64,000 nt of DNA from Ascaris suum (Eukaryota; Nematoda; Chromadorea; Rhabditida; Ascarididae), in NCBI GenBank assembly GCA_013433145.1, contig CM024183.1, forward strand, positions 3,528,001 to 3,592,000, in the 5' to 3' direction. Positions 43,531-58,920 of the stretch are shown here, piece after piece (the first letter of the stretch is position 1; each line of letters opens with the position of its first letter). The notes under the pieces are model-generated. The model saw only the letters and a program-made list of their open reading frames with translations, was not told the DNA's origin and did no database searches. A program made the position numbers and the translations under genes.

Positions 43531-46188
43531 GTGCAGGTCACTAACAAAATAGTCCGCATACAAAATACTTTCTTCTCAAAAGACATAAACAGTAACTACT
43601 CAAGACTACTTTCATAGATTCTTTGCTGAGAAGGGAAGGAGAGGGGGGTTAGCTGGCCTATTGGCCCACTTCGAGGGTTTTCACAAAATATTTGTCATGT
43701 GAGGGAGAACAGTTTATATAATTCCCCTCAATCACAGAATTTGATTTCGGAATTTCATTAATTTTGTCTTATGCACTTATAGGCATGAACTTTTGCATCC
43801 GTCAAAACTTACACTGGAAATAACCTAGCACTTTATCGTACTTAACTTAGGCCATGTTCCTCCGTCCTCCCTCTATTCTTGCCTCTCCCCTTCCTCATCC
43901 TTCCAAATTACTAGGAGCAAAACGATATAGCAGTCTTTGGAATGATGCATGTATTGTCATAGATGATATCCTCAAAGTTTTGTATCATAGGTATTATCAT
44001 AGGTATCATAGGTTTTATTGGGGTATAGAACTCGGCAGAAACTTAATGCACATCGACGCCAAATAAAATCAAGTGATAGCTAAGAAATGCTTAATTCCTG
44101 CAAAACCATCATTGCCTATAAGAAGCACAATGTTTGAGGTTAATAACGTAGAAATACCAAGAATTAGATCATTTTTGCCAATAAATAATATTCCTCCTGA
44201 AAAAGATGGCATATTGTAAAAATAAATCAATAGCAGCATTTGTTCGAACCATTTACTCGCAAAATCTGTCCAAATTCTCTCATGATAGATCGATTCAGTG
44301 GACAAAATAAATTAGCTAATAAACTAAAGAGGAATTTAATTCGGTTATGGCTAGGTACCCGACAGGTAGATACTCTAATTCGCTATGATCAATACTGATC
44401 CATTTGCCTTGAGTAATATTAGGTATTTAGAGTTGAAGTCATATAGAGAAGGAAAAATATAAGAAAATATCACTGAAAATAGTAGTTTAGATGGTCGGAA
44501 AAAAGAAAGCAACTGTTGTTTACCATATCGCTTCAAAAAAAAAAAAACCAACAGATTTGAATTTGATTTCACAACCTCTATAGATTTGTCTCGACTAAAA
44601 AAAATTGAACATCGACTCAAATCGCTTCACAAACAGGAAGAAAAGATTGTGCGATATTGTTAAACAGGTTACTTGTTCAGTTTAGGAGAAGCGAAAAGGT
44701 GAAGTAACTTTGAACTTTGACCAGTTCCTTTGTAATTACCAAATTTTAGTCCAAAATACATCGAAGATATAAGCATCGATTATGACATCGATACCGGAAA
44801 GCTTGAGCTGTTGAGTATTGAATATTGAAGTCGAATATTGAAATATTAACAGGTAAGGTCATTGAAATATGACCTATATGTTACGCAGAATCATAGTGCC
44901 AAAATACTCTCCTATTGGTCAAATTGAACAGGCTTGAAAAATTAGCTGAATGTGTATTTCAGTAAGCTGTGGAAGGTCGCAACATCAACTACCTCGAGAA
45001 CATTCTTCACGAGACTGTCCATTACCAAATATGAAATGAATATTTTGTCAGTGGAAGATCAAGGGCTAAAACTGAGATTAGGATTAAGCATCGGCAACGA
45101 TTTTTTTTAACCACATCTGGGGAGCTGTTTCCTTCTAGCTACGTGCTTCTCCGTTTGTTTTCGTGAATGCAAACAAAACAAAGAGATTGCTGATCAAGCG
45201 AACAGAAATGTAGTTCTTAATGATATCAAAGTTGCACAGCGCAAAGAAAAGGCTGGCACTATGCTGCTACAGGTGCCAACCGCGTCAACATTTAGGCTGT
45301 ATAAACAGATCCGAAAGGTTCGGCGACTGTTAGACCGTGACTTCCACTGTTGGAATATGATTTTGTTCTATCTCGACGTCTATGGGTTGATAGGCTATCA
45401 TTAGCAAAGGTTAAGTCGTTCGACAATAATAACTTGCAGTACAAGTTTACCAAAAAAAATTCTGCAATTTTGCCGTAATGCATAATTTCATCACTCAGAA
45501 TTACTTCTTATGTATTATTCTGCATCGAATTCGTGTGTTGATTCTTTCGAAAAGATCGAAGAAAACAAATGTGAAGCACCTGATCTATACAATGTTGAAC
45601 GATGATGTTATACAGTGAAGTGGATGTTCTACGTGTCTTGATCAAAGTTTGTTCACAATATTCTCCTGTTTTTATTATGTTTGCATAGTTGTCTGCAAAA
45701 TTCGTGCCATTTCGCTTGTTGTCTTTTTTTCCTTTCTATCTCTTCACTTTTTTTTTATTTTCTGCAATCATCGAACAAACAAATTTCAAGCAGACAAATA
45801 TTTTAAGGAAGTTTGATTTTTTTATTTTAAGTTGCAGTTTTAACGTTTTTTCGGTTATATGTAGTCGAATCACTTCTTTAGAGACTTATTAACGCTCTAT
45901 CAATGATATATAAATAAGTTGTGGGCAATTAAAGCATTATTAAAATATGTTTACACTATTGCCTGAGCGAATTTTCTCATAAAATGAGCGAAAATTATTT
46001 CCCTTTATGAAGAATTGTCGACTGTAACATAACAGAAAAGAATTATCGACATTTTAACAAACAGTCGCCATTTTTCGACGTTCTGTGAAAATTTTTCTTT
46101 CATTTCAGTTTCGTGCAGCAACATTTCATTTTATGTGAACCCGTAGGAATTGATAGGATGCTCCACAGTAGTTCTTTGCCATTATAGC

Positions 46189-46383
<195 letters not shown>

Positions 46384-49300
46384 GCAATTCCACAGTCATG
46401 TATACATGGTTGGCAGCGCAGTAAACCCTTCCGAATGAACACCAGCAATTCCATAGTCGTGTATTTCAAAATCAGTTCTATTCGATGGGATGCACTAATA
46501 CGTGTCAGACGGCTGGTTGATCTCTGCAGTTACCGATATGAAAAATCGATATTGCACACATTGCAGCACACAGTTGTGTACTTATGTTTAAATGAGTTTA
46601 TCAAGTAGTAAATCTCAGTTTTTTTCTCTCTTTTTTTGTCGAATTAATTACCGTTTTTTTTTCTTTCGAGACTTGCCCCTAAACGATCGTCGACATTATC
46701 CATCATTCCACCTGTGGTGCAATAAGAATTTCTCCATTACTTTCAAATTGCGTAATTCCTATACGCTTTATTTTGCTCTGCTCTCTTTAAACAATATTTT
46801 TCATGGTAATATATTTTCGAGTATTCTTTTGAATTATTTTAATTTGAACTGTTCTACTTCAAAAGTACTGATACTTATAGAGTTTGTTTGTATAGTAATT
46901 TAACGATTTTTTAAAATGCTTTATTTCTATATATAAATTACTTCATGTTTATTTCAAATCGAATTTGGATTTTCTGTGGTTCTTAATTCGAGTAAGAAGT
47001 AGTCCTCTAAAGAGCGTATGACAGACTGTATAGGTGCATTACGATGGCATTTGTCCAGGTGTTGTCCGGCCACAATGAGTCGTACCCAACATATGTTTTC
47101 AGGCCATCATTGATTTTCTGATTATTGCTTTTCTTCTTGTGCTGGGTGTTCATTTTTTGTATATGCACACAAACAGCTTCATCTATTCACATATGCTTCA
47201 AATATGCCTTTAAAAAAATGTACCAGCTGTGGTTAACGTTCGCATTAATTAACCGACAAGAGATTCTTGCATAAACCATTCAAGTTTGCAGCAGTTATAT
47301 AACAGTAATTCTCTGTGATCGGTCCCGACGCAAGTAAAAAGTCATTACATTCTCGTCCCGCCTTCTATCCGAGTGGGATGAGGATTTGGGTGAAGGGCGT
47401 TGAAGATAAAGACAAACGAAATCTTTGCTTTGCATTCGGCTTTATCCTTGTTTCTGAGGCGATGTGCTCCCAACTCTACTTGCGTTAGTGAAGCGGAAAT
47501 TCGTGCAATTCGAATTCTGCAGGTAAGAGCTGGATATATAAGCTTCCCTTTCTGGAACGGTAGTATCATTGTAATGACGAAATGAGCGTTAAAAATAATT
47601 GTAGGCTTGAATCGACCGATTCATACCGAATCGATCCTTATTCAATTTTTTTTGCAAGAAGTTCCCGAGAAGTAGGGGAACGGGAAGGGAATCTGCTATA
47701 CACTCATCACAAACAAACATTTTTCATCGTTCTTCAATGTTTAATAAGCGAACGAGCTATAAGTGTGAGAGTTTCAGTTAAGTTTAAGCACTGAAGTGCA
47801 ACGAAACATCGATGAGGCGATTCAGCATACTGAATACACAATGAGGAGAGCTTTACCAATCGGCGCTTTTGTCGTGGCGCCTTTCTTAGTGTTAATCCTT
47901 CAACATTGATACTCTTTCTTACTTGTTTCTTTTACAATTTATTATATCTGCACTTAATATTTAATTTATATCAATAATGCGCTTTTTCCAAGACGTATGA
48001 TTCTTTTTCGGCGAAAAATGAATGGGAATGACCACTATGTATTGTTTTGAATTTCTAATAATAAAATCCGGAATTTGGAAGATTGCCAACTTTGGTTTTG
48101 CATTTTTTTAAAAAGAAGACTATTTTCACTGTATTCAAATCTCGAATTTCATTGAAAACATATTGTTTAATATCGAATTCACTATAACGCTCCCTCCATA
48201 TGTTCTATCTTTAACGTTTCATCTCTCAATTTACTATACTATTTGACTATCACATATGGCATCAAACTTTACCATAAATAAATGCGCTTTAGAGGTGCGA
48301 CATCTAACGGGATGACAAAGTTTTGATGGACTTCCACAAGAATAACCTAAATTCGAGCTATTGCCGTGGTATTTTGCTTGTCGCTAGCATAAGGAGGGAA
48401 TTTAAAGCAAATTCTTGAGGATCGTCATCAGTGGCAAGGGAAATTCGAAAATAAATACTTAATAATTACCATTTTCTTAGTGTTGTTACATTAGCGTGAA
48501 AAAAGCATTTCTCCAAGAAAAAAAAGGTCTTCTTTTGTAACAACATCTCGAGTGAAAACATTTCGGTAACAAACCAATGGAAAAGAAACACGATTGAATT
48601 CGTTTTTCACTTTTTTTCAAAGAAGAGAAGAACTCTCTCGATTATGAGGGAGGAGAGAAGGAAAGGGCAGAGGGCTCGCCAAGTTAGACCGCAATGAGTA
48701 TGTGCTTCGAGAGGCGAATAAAGGCAATGCACTTCTTTTTCACGAATTCTTCTCGATTAAACTATGTTGTTTGATCGTTGCAATGAGTGCAGGGGTTGTT
48801 GCTGCAATATTCTATATACCCTATACCTTCAATAATCAATTCTACGAGTTATAAACAATATGTTCCTTTTGAAATTTGTTTTAAAAATGCACCGATTTGA
48901 ATGGAACCTGGTCATATGAGCATTCGGCGTTGAGCGATACGTTTGATCGCTTAGAGAGTTCTTTCATCGATTCTATTTATATGAAAGGATAAGCAAGTAT
49001 TTATCAAATCTTTCATACGGTTGACGCTGATATGTGCAAATTTTATAAGAATCAAGTAATAATAAGTTTATCAATGCTTGAAAGGTGGAGTTCTTCAAAG
49101 AGAACTAAAAATGGTTTTTATCGATATGATTTCTTCGGAAAAAAAAAATAGAGATGTCTGGCAAGACTTTTATTTTTGGATTTCTAATTGAATAGTCGAA
49201 TTTTCGGTATTTTTAGAATTTTTTTAAGAGCTGAAATTGTTTTCTTTGAGGTGAATATTTGAAAATTTTGACCTTTAAAAGTTGAAAAAAAAATTTTTTT

Positions 49301-50068
49301 CAATGATTGAAAATATGTTGAAAAAAAAACGATTTTCATAAAGAAATGAGGCTAAATTATGCTCAAATAGATTTATATCGATAATAGCATTGAAAGCTTT
49401 TGTCATTTGGCTTGCATGAGGCTTTCTCTCTCTCTCTCTCTTTTTTGTAATTGCCGACTTGACTGCACATAATCTCGAAAATTCTTTGCACCTTCGCAAC
49501 TCTTAACGACGAATAAAAAGATTGACGTCTAACGATAGTGCTTTGTGTCTACTGTTTCCATATGGCGTCCATCATACAAATGGTTTCGTCTGTGGATTTT
49601 TTTTTTCTGGCTATATTCGAGAATAATTTAACAGAACCGAATATTTATGAATACTTGTTATTTATAAATTTATATCAAATTCATAATATATTCTAAAGCA
49701 ATCGAGTAATTGATTTTTTAGAAAGTTACAGTAAAGTAAAGCAAATTGGCCGTTTTTCGGTGTTGTGGCGCTTGAAATTAGGCTGAAGATCCCCTTCGGA
49801 TTTGCCTCTTCCGTTCCATAAAAGCTGTAGATTTCTTAGTTAAAGAAGCGCCGAGTGCCGACTTCCTAAACAAGCATCTGCAGTCAGCTAAATTGTTCTC
49901 TTTAAATATACCACTTCCCCACTTCTTGATGCAGTCCGGAGTTGTACTTTGTCGTGCAGTACGAATTTTAGCTCCGGAGATCGAGGTATGTCTGAAGGTG
50001 TTCTTCTTGTTGTACACCTTCACGCAGTCCGTAGTACACCTGCGGAGATCGGTTGGGTGGGGGGTGGA

Positions 50069-50082
50069 GGGGGGGGGGGGGG
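50069..50082. repeat. poly-G tract (14)
   Basis: It sits inside a wider G-rich patch (about 50050-50095). Confidence 0.85.
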
Positions 50083-53000
50083 AAGGGGAGGTGCTTCTTA
50101 ATGCGTTCTGTTTTGTTTAGATCATCTTGAATTTATTTAATAATGAATGCATTTTATTCACTTAATAAATATTCTGCCCATATACCGGTGAATAAATGCA
50201 GCAAATATACAAACAACTGTGAATGATGACGGCTAATCAGTGACTTATGAATAGACCACCCCCTATTGGAGAGTAGGAAATGAACGGGGGAGAGCCGAGG
50301 AAAGTTGTTTTTGCTTAAACAATATCTGCGACAGTTGCATCCATGGTCATCACCGGGACAAAGGCCGTTTTTTTTTCAAGGGCTAGAATTTTTATTTTTA
50401 TTTAAAGAGTCGATCATCAAATCGTCAGAAATGCTTCTAAACAGTATTATTTTCAAATCCCTATTCAAAAATATACAAAATTACACAAAAATAGGACACT
50501 ATTTCATCGTAGTATTCTCTCTCTCTCTCTCTCTCGAAATGATTCCTTCATTTGTGCGTTTAATTAATCTCTCGTAATGTGTCAATTTTAAATGTAGGAA
50601 AGTTTCTCATCTCTAACAGCTTCAAAATATTTGAAAATACCTCAAAGTTGTTCAAGATTTTCAATTTTATTTTATTTTATTTTATCTTATTTCATCGTAT
50701 TTCATTCCACTCCGTTCATAGACACAAATAATTTCTGCAATAAATCTCCACACCTGTCCATATATCTTCAATTGATGCGTTTTTCCAAGTATTGTGATCC
50801 GTTAAAAATGCTCTAAGCAATTTCCCGCCAACTTTTTTTTTTTTTCTTCAGCACTACTATAAATCTCGTTTGCAGTGCATCCGTGCGGCATTGTTAAGTG
50901 GGGAGTGACGTTGCGTTGGTGCGCAACGAATGTGCTTCCAACGTTTTCGCACATTGGCGCATAAACGTTTTCCACAAACGGAAGTGAGTTGGGTGAGGAT
51001 TTCGGCTTTATTTATTTATTCTTTTTAGTTAAGATTTATTTTGCATATATTGTTATTGTGTTTTTCCCTCATTTTCTCCTATATTTTTGGTAATTTGCAT
51101 ACGTTCCAAATATGACGTTATATTAAGGCAAACAATGGATTATCATTCGGGATATGCAAATCATGTATGAACATTATAGGTAGAAATATTTGTTATTTTA
51201 GTGGATTTGATACTGTTTTCTCCCTCGATATTGTGTAGCAATGACGGGTTTGTTTCGATCGTCTTTGCTTTTAGCATCTTATTGAGGTTTATATATAGGA
51301 TATTTACTTAAATTCCAGATCCCAATTGAAAAACAATCAAAAAAAAGTAATAACACTTATAAGCTTCGAAGAGAGCGATTCCTCTCGATGCAAAAATCTA
51401 TGCGAATTTTTCTACGAAGTTATTAAACGAGAAAATTTCGCGAATTTCATCGTTGAAAAAACAATTCAAACTAAATTCGAAATTCCCACTGGCGAGGCCG
51501 ATATACTTACCTCTCAAAAGTGTCACATGCGCGAAAGCGACTAGTATTCTTTACTTTTTGATTTATTTTGTGAAAGCTCTAGATTATGCGATTAATCACT
51601 TATTTTTTATTTAATGTGGTAATGATTTTCAACTGTTTTTTCCTTGATTTTTGCTATCTTATATTCCATCACTTGACTTCTCATATTCCATTACCTGCTT
51701 TTTGATATTCCATTATCTATATGTCATGGATCATTCGTTCAAGTACAACTATTAACCATTTGTACCATTCGCGTAGTTAATAGTCATATCCACGAGTTGG
51801 TGCTCTCTTTTTGATTGCTGAAAAATGTGGAAGGTGAAAGTACTGAAAAAGGACCAAATTTTGTGCTTTTTAGTTTTTCTAGCATATGCTAAACGAAGCG
51901 TTTCACTGTTGTTATGTAAAATTGCGCTTGATTGAACATTCGATTGGATTGTAAATGCTCTCATACGTTCATCTCGTTTTGGAATGTTTTTTCTGGAATA
52001 CGCATCGGGGCGGCTTTCCGAAATGATTACCATCATATAGCAGACATCGATGATGTTTGCGTGTTAAGAAAAAAAAATTGAATGGAAAACGTTCAAATGG
52101 AATTCGATTCCACACAGATTGCTTCAACGCTTATAAATTTATAACACACTTTTTTGCTATATAATAGCATTATGTGTTAAACGTTTTATGAATAAGATTG
52201 TGTTGTCTTATAAAAAGATGAATGAAAGAATTTTGAGTCTTTTTTTTGGATCTCTTTTGTTTTGTTTTTGGAGTTTTTTTGGATCTTTCATTATGAGTTT
52301 GGCATTTTGATACTTTGCTTTGAGTTTTTTTTTCTGTTATTATGGAGAGCCTTCTGATGATTTTTTTGAATGAGTGAAAATGTGAAGTTATTAGAAATAG
52401 ATAATTGCGTAGATACCAATTGTGGTTACTCGCTTGTTTTGCCACTTATTTTTTTATTTCTTTTCAAAAGGCATTCGGCCACATTTATTCATCTTACATT
52501 CACATTCTTTTTTTTTTTCTTCCAAGTCAAGTACAACTGCAATATCTTTTCAGTAAATTTGCTTACTCTTAACTTTTATTTTTTGGTGTATTTTCTCCAG
52601 ACGGTAACCCAATACTCATATTTTTTATAGTTCTGGAGCAGGAAAATTGTTTTCAAAGCGGTTTATATCGTCAGCATCTTTTTTCGCACACCTCACTTCT
52701 AATTAAGACAGCTATATAAATCTTTGCGTTATAGAGAATTGAATTACAGGAATTTGTTGTTGCTGGCTGTTACTTAAACAGGTTTCTATTCATTGAAAAG
52801 GCACATAAATATGCATATGAAGAAGTATATGGGGAGTATTATCGTTGTCTTTCAAATGGTATATATTTGAGGGCTGAGTACAACCATTCGTGAGTAGGAT
52901 GGGGTTACGTCTGTAGAGGATTATTTCGACCTGGGTTTTATGCACTCGTCCAGCTTTTGTGGATGGTCTTTTGATTTCCTCCATAATAAACAGGGTGGTG

Positions 53001-56000
53001 GTGGATGATTGACTCTATTCTTTCAACATGAAATGAACAGGTGATACACATTACGGAGTGAGTTTTAGGGTTGTAGGACTTGTGGCGGAAATGTCGCATG
53101 GCGGAGATGATCCAGTGCAGACATAATCTAGTTAGTTGCAGTTCATTTTGCCGACTACAAGGGTAGACTGAAAGGTCTGATGTGAGCGATGCTGAGTATG
53201 GAACGATTTTACGGGTGGGAGAGGAGTATACAGATGTGCGAATTTCCCTTTAATCTTACTTCCTGTTCAGTAGCGCTTTGCGCACTTGAAATAATTATTC
53301 CATTCAACACTGACTTTTTTACTTGTTTTTTCAATCTTGTATACCTTTGTGATACTGGTCTTTCCTATCTTCTATTGCATACTGTCTCATTCCATCCTTC
53401 CTCGTTGCCCTCATTGGTTGTTGGAGACAAATATCGCAGAATTCTCGAACACCTGAGTATTATTGCACTTTGGTTAATAATTATTCAATTCACATTGAAA
53501 TGGAACAAGTCATTAAAAAAATTTCCACTGTGACTGAGATATTCGCGTGATCGAATAAATGAAAGTTTTTTCCGGAATTCCAAAATGAAATATAATCTGC
53601 GATTTTTTTTTTTTGAAATTTATAATAGCGATGGGTCGATTCTTATTGAATAGAGATAACGAAACGCTCCCTCACGAGTTCGTAAACGTTGATTTAAAAG
53701 AAAAGCGAAATTTCTTTCGGGAGGAACTATAGCAGATTTTATTTAATGTTAGCGAACTTTTTATTTGATGCTTCACCTGAATATTTAAAGAATTCGTTAA
53801 ATGAGTGCTGTTTTTCCGCAGTGTGCAATGATTATTTTGAAATAGAATGAATTAAATATTTCTAGGTTTTTCTATAGTACGAATAATATTGACGCTCATC
53901 CGCTTCCAGAAAAACGATTGTAATTTTATGGAATTTTCATTCATAAAGAGTCGGAATTTGTCACATCCATATGGTGGAAAATTTTCAGCCGTCCACAATA
54001 TAATTTACTTTTGATTTTCTTGTCCGCTGTTTGCTTTATTCTGCGATAATATATGTTTTTCTTTTTCAGTTACCTTTTCTTTTCTCGTAAATTAGCGACA
54101 TTGCTGAACTTCTCCTCTTGTACCTACACAAGTTTATTGCATCTTATTGTCAAATTGATCCTTATGACAAATCAATCAATATTCGATTAATTTTGGATCA
54201 AAAAAATGTTATTTTAATTGTGTGAATATTTGTTTGTTTTTTATTTAATCTCTGAGTGTTGTTTTAATCTCTGCGAATGTTTTATCTAGACGAAAGGTAA
54301 TGTTATATGGTGATGGTGATGTATTTGTTGATAGATTCTATTAGTACCAGTACTATGGAGTAATTGCAATAATAACAAACTCTAACCTGATTTATAATTC
54401 AACTCAGTAGGGTTTTCAGATCTAGTTGTTGTCGAAAGTCGTTAGTGAGTAATACTGCAAAAGAAAGCTAATAGAAAATCGATGCCAACTTGGAGAAGGG
54501 AAGGCATTTTTTCATAGAGCGTCTGGAGGTTTAGTTGTCGAAAAGGCTTAAAGCGAGCGTTTCTAAACGGACGCTTTTTGTGCATTTGTTTGCTTTTGTG
54601 ATGTGTTGAAATGACCGACATTTTTAGTGATAGCATATATTTTGAGAGGAATCAATATGCGTTTGATGAGCGAAATAGATGAAATCGATTAAAAATTGAA
54701 ATCCTTTTTTGAAAATTGTGTGTTGATTAATTAATTGTAATCGTTTATTCATAGTGTGAAATTAGTCAATTCACTTGAAAACTTTCTTCAATTATTTTAT
54801 TTATGCAAAAATTTTTTTCATATTCGTTTTGTTATGCAAAAATTTTTCTCGTTGATTTTTTAATTGTTTTCAGATGCATTTTTATTCAATTTTAAAGTTA
54901 TGTAAATGAAGCGAAACCACATGTCGATGTGCTAAATGAGCTAGTGATTCATCAACGTGTTTAGCTCACCTCAAGCAGAGGAGAGTGTTATGACCCTCTT
55001 AACTCAAAAAGAGATGTGCTCGAGACCAGTGTAAATATTTGAAATACAATAGAGCAACTCGTTCAACATTTTGAGAGGGATGAGGCTCACTTACGCTTCA
55101 GAGGTGTTATAACTTCAGTTATCATAAGGTATAAACACGTTTTGGGATATATATCTTCGCAGCAATCATTCATTTCTGTAAGGTCGTTGTATATTTTGAA
55201 TATTAGAAAGAAGTAAACAATGGTTATACCTTTCCAGTTATGCGTTTCCACTTTGGCGATAGTTTAATAGCGCTGAAGCGTCATTAATTAACGATGTTTG
55301 ATATTTACCGCTGACACATCTTTATTCTTACTCGATTTTACCGCACTTGAGACAATTAATACACCTATCGTACATTTCCATGTTTTTTTGCGGAGAAATG
55401 AGGCGACAAGGTTTTGCTTTTCGAATTTTTTTAGGCGCTGTATTGAGAGGGGAATTGCAAACGATTGGATGAGGATGAAAAGTCGACGAAATAAGTTCCG
55501 ATTCGTTCTATTTTCCTGTGGAGCTTTTTTGCTGCTAATAAGTGATATTTTATTGTAATGTTGCATGAATAGAAATTATTGAAATATTTGAATATTTGTT
55601 GCGGAAGAAAAATACGGTGAAAATTTACGAATTGATTGAATATAATCTGAAGTAAATTTTTCAAAAAAAGGGGGAAATATTCGAGAATTTGAAAGGAAAT
55701 GAAAGAATTTCTCATCGGTTACGATGAAAAAATTTGTTCCTTTGCAACAATTTCAAACTGATTTCTGCAAAATGTTCTTTTTTTTTTGTTTTTGCATTTT
55801 GAATAGAAAATTCATTTGAATGAAAGCCAAAATGTGAGTGGTTTTTTTTTATTGTCATCGGGAATGATCGCAATAATTTCCCTCATAGAATCATCGCTCT
55901 ACAAACAATTCACATTTTCTATACATTCAGTGACTCATTTATAAATGAGTTGTCAGGAATTGTTATCGCTTTCATCAGATTTTTTTTCGAGTATTTTTGA

Positions 56001-56388
56001 GGTTTCTGTTTTCTTTCTTTTTTAAATTTTGTTTTTTTTTTTATTTGTCATTTTTGTTGTTGAAAAATACTAATATTATATGCGAGTATTTTATGGGTAA
56101 TTGATTATTACTGCATTACTTTGTAATTTTTGATGTAATATTTTTTTATTTGTGAGTGTTTATGTTTTCATTGGAATGTCGTCATTTTCGATTCATTTCT
56201 TGGGCAATTTTTAATTTTTTTTTTTTTGTAATATATTGTAACTGAATTCATATGTAAATTTTATATAGGCACCATCCAGCTTGCATACGTTTATCGAACG
56301 ATAGTCGCTTTCATCGGTCATATATATGATTCAATATCTCTAAAATTATATTATCTATCAGATAATCATATAAAAGAAATTGTATTCA

Positions 56389-56398
56389 ATGTTTTCAG
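56389..56398 (+). promoter_or_regulatory. 5' splice acceptor, probable spliced-leader site, rootletin gene
   Basis: ATGTTTTCAG ends at 56398, 31 bases before the rootletin ATG. The 5' leader contains an in-frame TGA two codons before the ATG, so translation cannot start further up. Confidence 0.6.
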
Positions 56399-56429
56399 GG
56401 GGAAAATTCACAGCGTTCTTTGATGAATT

Positions 56430-56542
56430 ATGGAGGGGATCCGGTCAGAAGAGGAGAATCTAACGAAACGAGTAACACGTACTACAGTTACGAGTGGCAC
56501 TTATGGAACCCACCTAGTGGACACTACGGATCTTGCACTTAG
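56430..56542 (+). CDS. che-10: rootletin exon 1
   Basis: The start codon ATG at 56430 opens MEGIRSEEENLTKRVTRTT and the exon leaves two bases at a GTTAAC donor. The other two frames are closed or give no sensible join. The split codon with exon 2 gives Ser38. Confidence 0.75.
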
Positions 56543-58841
56543 GTTAACTAATGTTAATGTTTATATTGGTATAGCTGAATGTTTATATCTTTAATTGATA
56601 GTCATATTTATCGTTGAATTGATTTTTTTGAATGAAGTAACTATAATGGGTATGTTTGAGTGGAGTCGAGAATGTCTGAAAATATGTGAAAGTGGAAGCG
56701 AGTTGAAGAGGAAGAAGGAGGATCGTGCGCAGGAAGTGTAGACGGAAAATGCATTTATCAGCAAATTTGTTGGGTTAGGGAGACCACATTAGTGGGAGAG
56801 GTCGACATTACGTTAAGTTTTATATTAAGCAGTTGTAGTGTGGGATTCGAAAATCTTCGAATTTATAACATTTTATGAGATTTTAATATGCAGCGGAATA
56901 AACAAATCTGAAAATACGGCCATATGGAAATTCAAATTTCCACTATCAAAATCATATCGATGGGCTTGGCACTAATGTTTAGCTAAGACGATATTAGGGA
57001 ATTCAATTCGTGGTAAAATATTATCCCAAGCAGAAGCTCATGAATCCCGAATAAGAGCTTAAGAAATTAGGTCCCGAGCTAGAGCTCAAGAACTCCTTGA
57101 GGTTTAACATCTCAGCGTCTGTGTCGAGTTTAGCAATTAATTCGCTCATGATTTTGCCAAGTCAAAGTGGCGAGAGGGATGAGCGTTGATTTGCCATGTG
57201 GTTATAGTATCATTATTGAAATTAACAGAACAGTGCACTGAGTTGTGATGTTGCCAACTTTTATTGATGGGTTTTGATTCAGTCGGCTGTTTTATGAGCC
57301 GTCAATCCTCTCTCTTTATCGGCCGTCGATTAGAATTTGCTCCCACTTTCAAGTTTTAAACGATATAAGCTCTTTCACTCTCTTTTTCCACTCCCCCTCC
57401 TCTTACCTCTTAAGCTGAAGCGTTTTTGAGATTTAATGAACGGTAAAGACCGCTATTCTTGCATCCGTAAGTCGTATCTCTCCTCAAAAATGCGTCGATT
57501 TTGCGAATTTATAAACACTGCAGAAATTCGGGGCTTATAAATTATGGAAATGAATTTTGATATTTAATATTCAATATTTTCGCATCATAAATGAATGAAA
57601 AATGTATTTCTGAGAGTAAAGAATTGAAAACGTTCTCTAATGGAATGTATCGCTTGTCTAAAACTAGTTTTTTAGTTTTGATATTTTTGCACAATCCGAA
57701 TTGAATTTAATGTGGAGCGATGTGCTTTTATAATAGATAGGACATTTATTATGTTCAATTGGATTTATCATCGAAGACGTAATCAATCACAGCGAATCTT
57801 CGATTTTATGGGAAGTAATTCCTGATCGTTGAGGTGCACTCGAAAAAAGAAAAAAAAAAACGGTTGGGCAATATGGAAGCTCTAACAGCTGTCTCTTTTT
57901 AGCACCTAAACATTTTTTCTTGCTAATTGCATATAGTATTTTATAAAAGTTGGCGTTAGGTTTTTAACAGGTACTTAGGAAGATATAAGAGAAATATTCA
58001 TCGTTTTAAGAGGATATATTTCTGAGATGGGGGGGGGGGGGGGGGGGGGGAAGAGAGTTGGAGACGAAGTAAGGGAAGCTAGCATCGAAACAAATGAATG
58101 TTCGATAGTGTTATGTAAACTTTAAAGCAGCATTTCTCTAATATGGGAATTTTTGAATGCTCATCCACCTCCATCGAACAGTTGAAGTGAATATTTACGT
58201 CCACTCTTTCAAATAGTATTCAAGAAATTTTGTTTCAGTTTCGAGAAAATTTTCCACTCAAATATTTCAGTTTCGAAAGAAAGGAAATTATTTCAAAGAG
58301 AAGTTTATTCAAGAAAGTTGGATGCTATAAACACAAATATATAAGGCCATAATAAACCGCTGATTTGAAATTTCGATGCATTGTTTGGAAGGATCGTTTT
58401 CACCGGTGCATGAAAATAAAATATAATGCATATTTTTCCGCTATACACGTCAATCATTTAAAAAAAAACACCTGAAGATGTGGACAGGGAGAATGTGAGG
58501 TAGTGAATAGAGGGGATGAAGCGTATTTGTGGACAGTTTGAACGTATGTCGAGTTTAGGGAATTATAAATAACATAAATACCAGTGCTTATAATTGTATA
58601 AAGGGTTTTAAGGTTCAATATTTTCTATCCTGGCAGTGTAAGTGAATTTATTAAAAATATAGGCAAAAGAAAGCTGCAGTTAAGATTATTGTTTATTACT
58701 TCTGCGCTAAATTTCTATGCAAACGAGTTTCTAGTTGCAAGCGATAATATTGGAGCAATTATTTTTAGGGAGCCAGGAAGTAATAGTAATGTAGTTCTCA
58801 AATACCAATAGCTTTGTTTAAATCATTTCTTCTATCTGCTA

Positions 58842-58920
<79 letters not shown>

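Noticed and set aside
53189..53533. Plus-strand open frame of 114 codons
   Set aside because: The composition follows the AT-rich background, there is no motif, and no fitting splice partners were found.
55900..56430. X-box (RFX/DAF-19 site) upstream of rootletin
   Set aside because: Ciliary genes often carry one and it was looked for, but no convincing GTYNCC-AT-RRNAAC match was seen by eye in this stretch.
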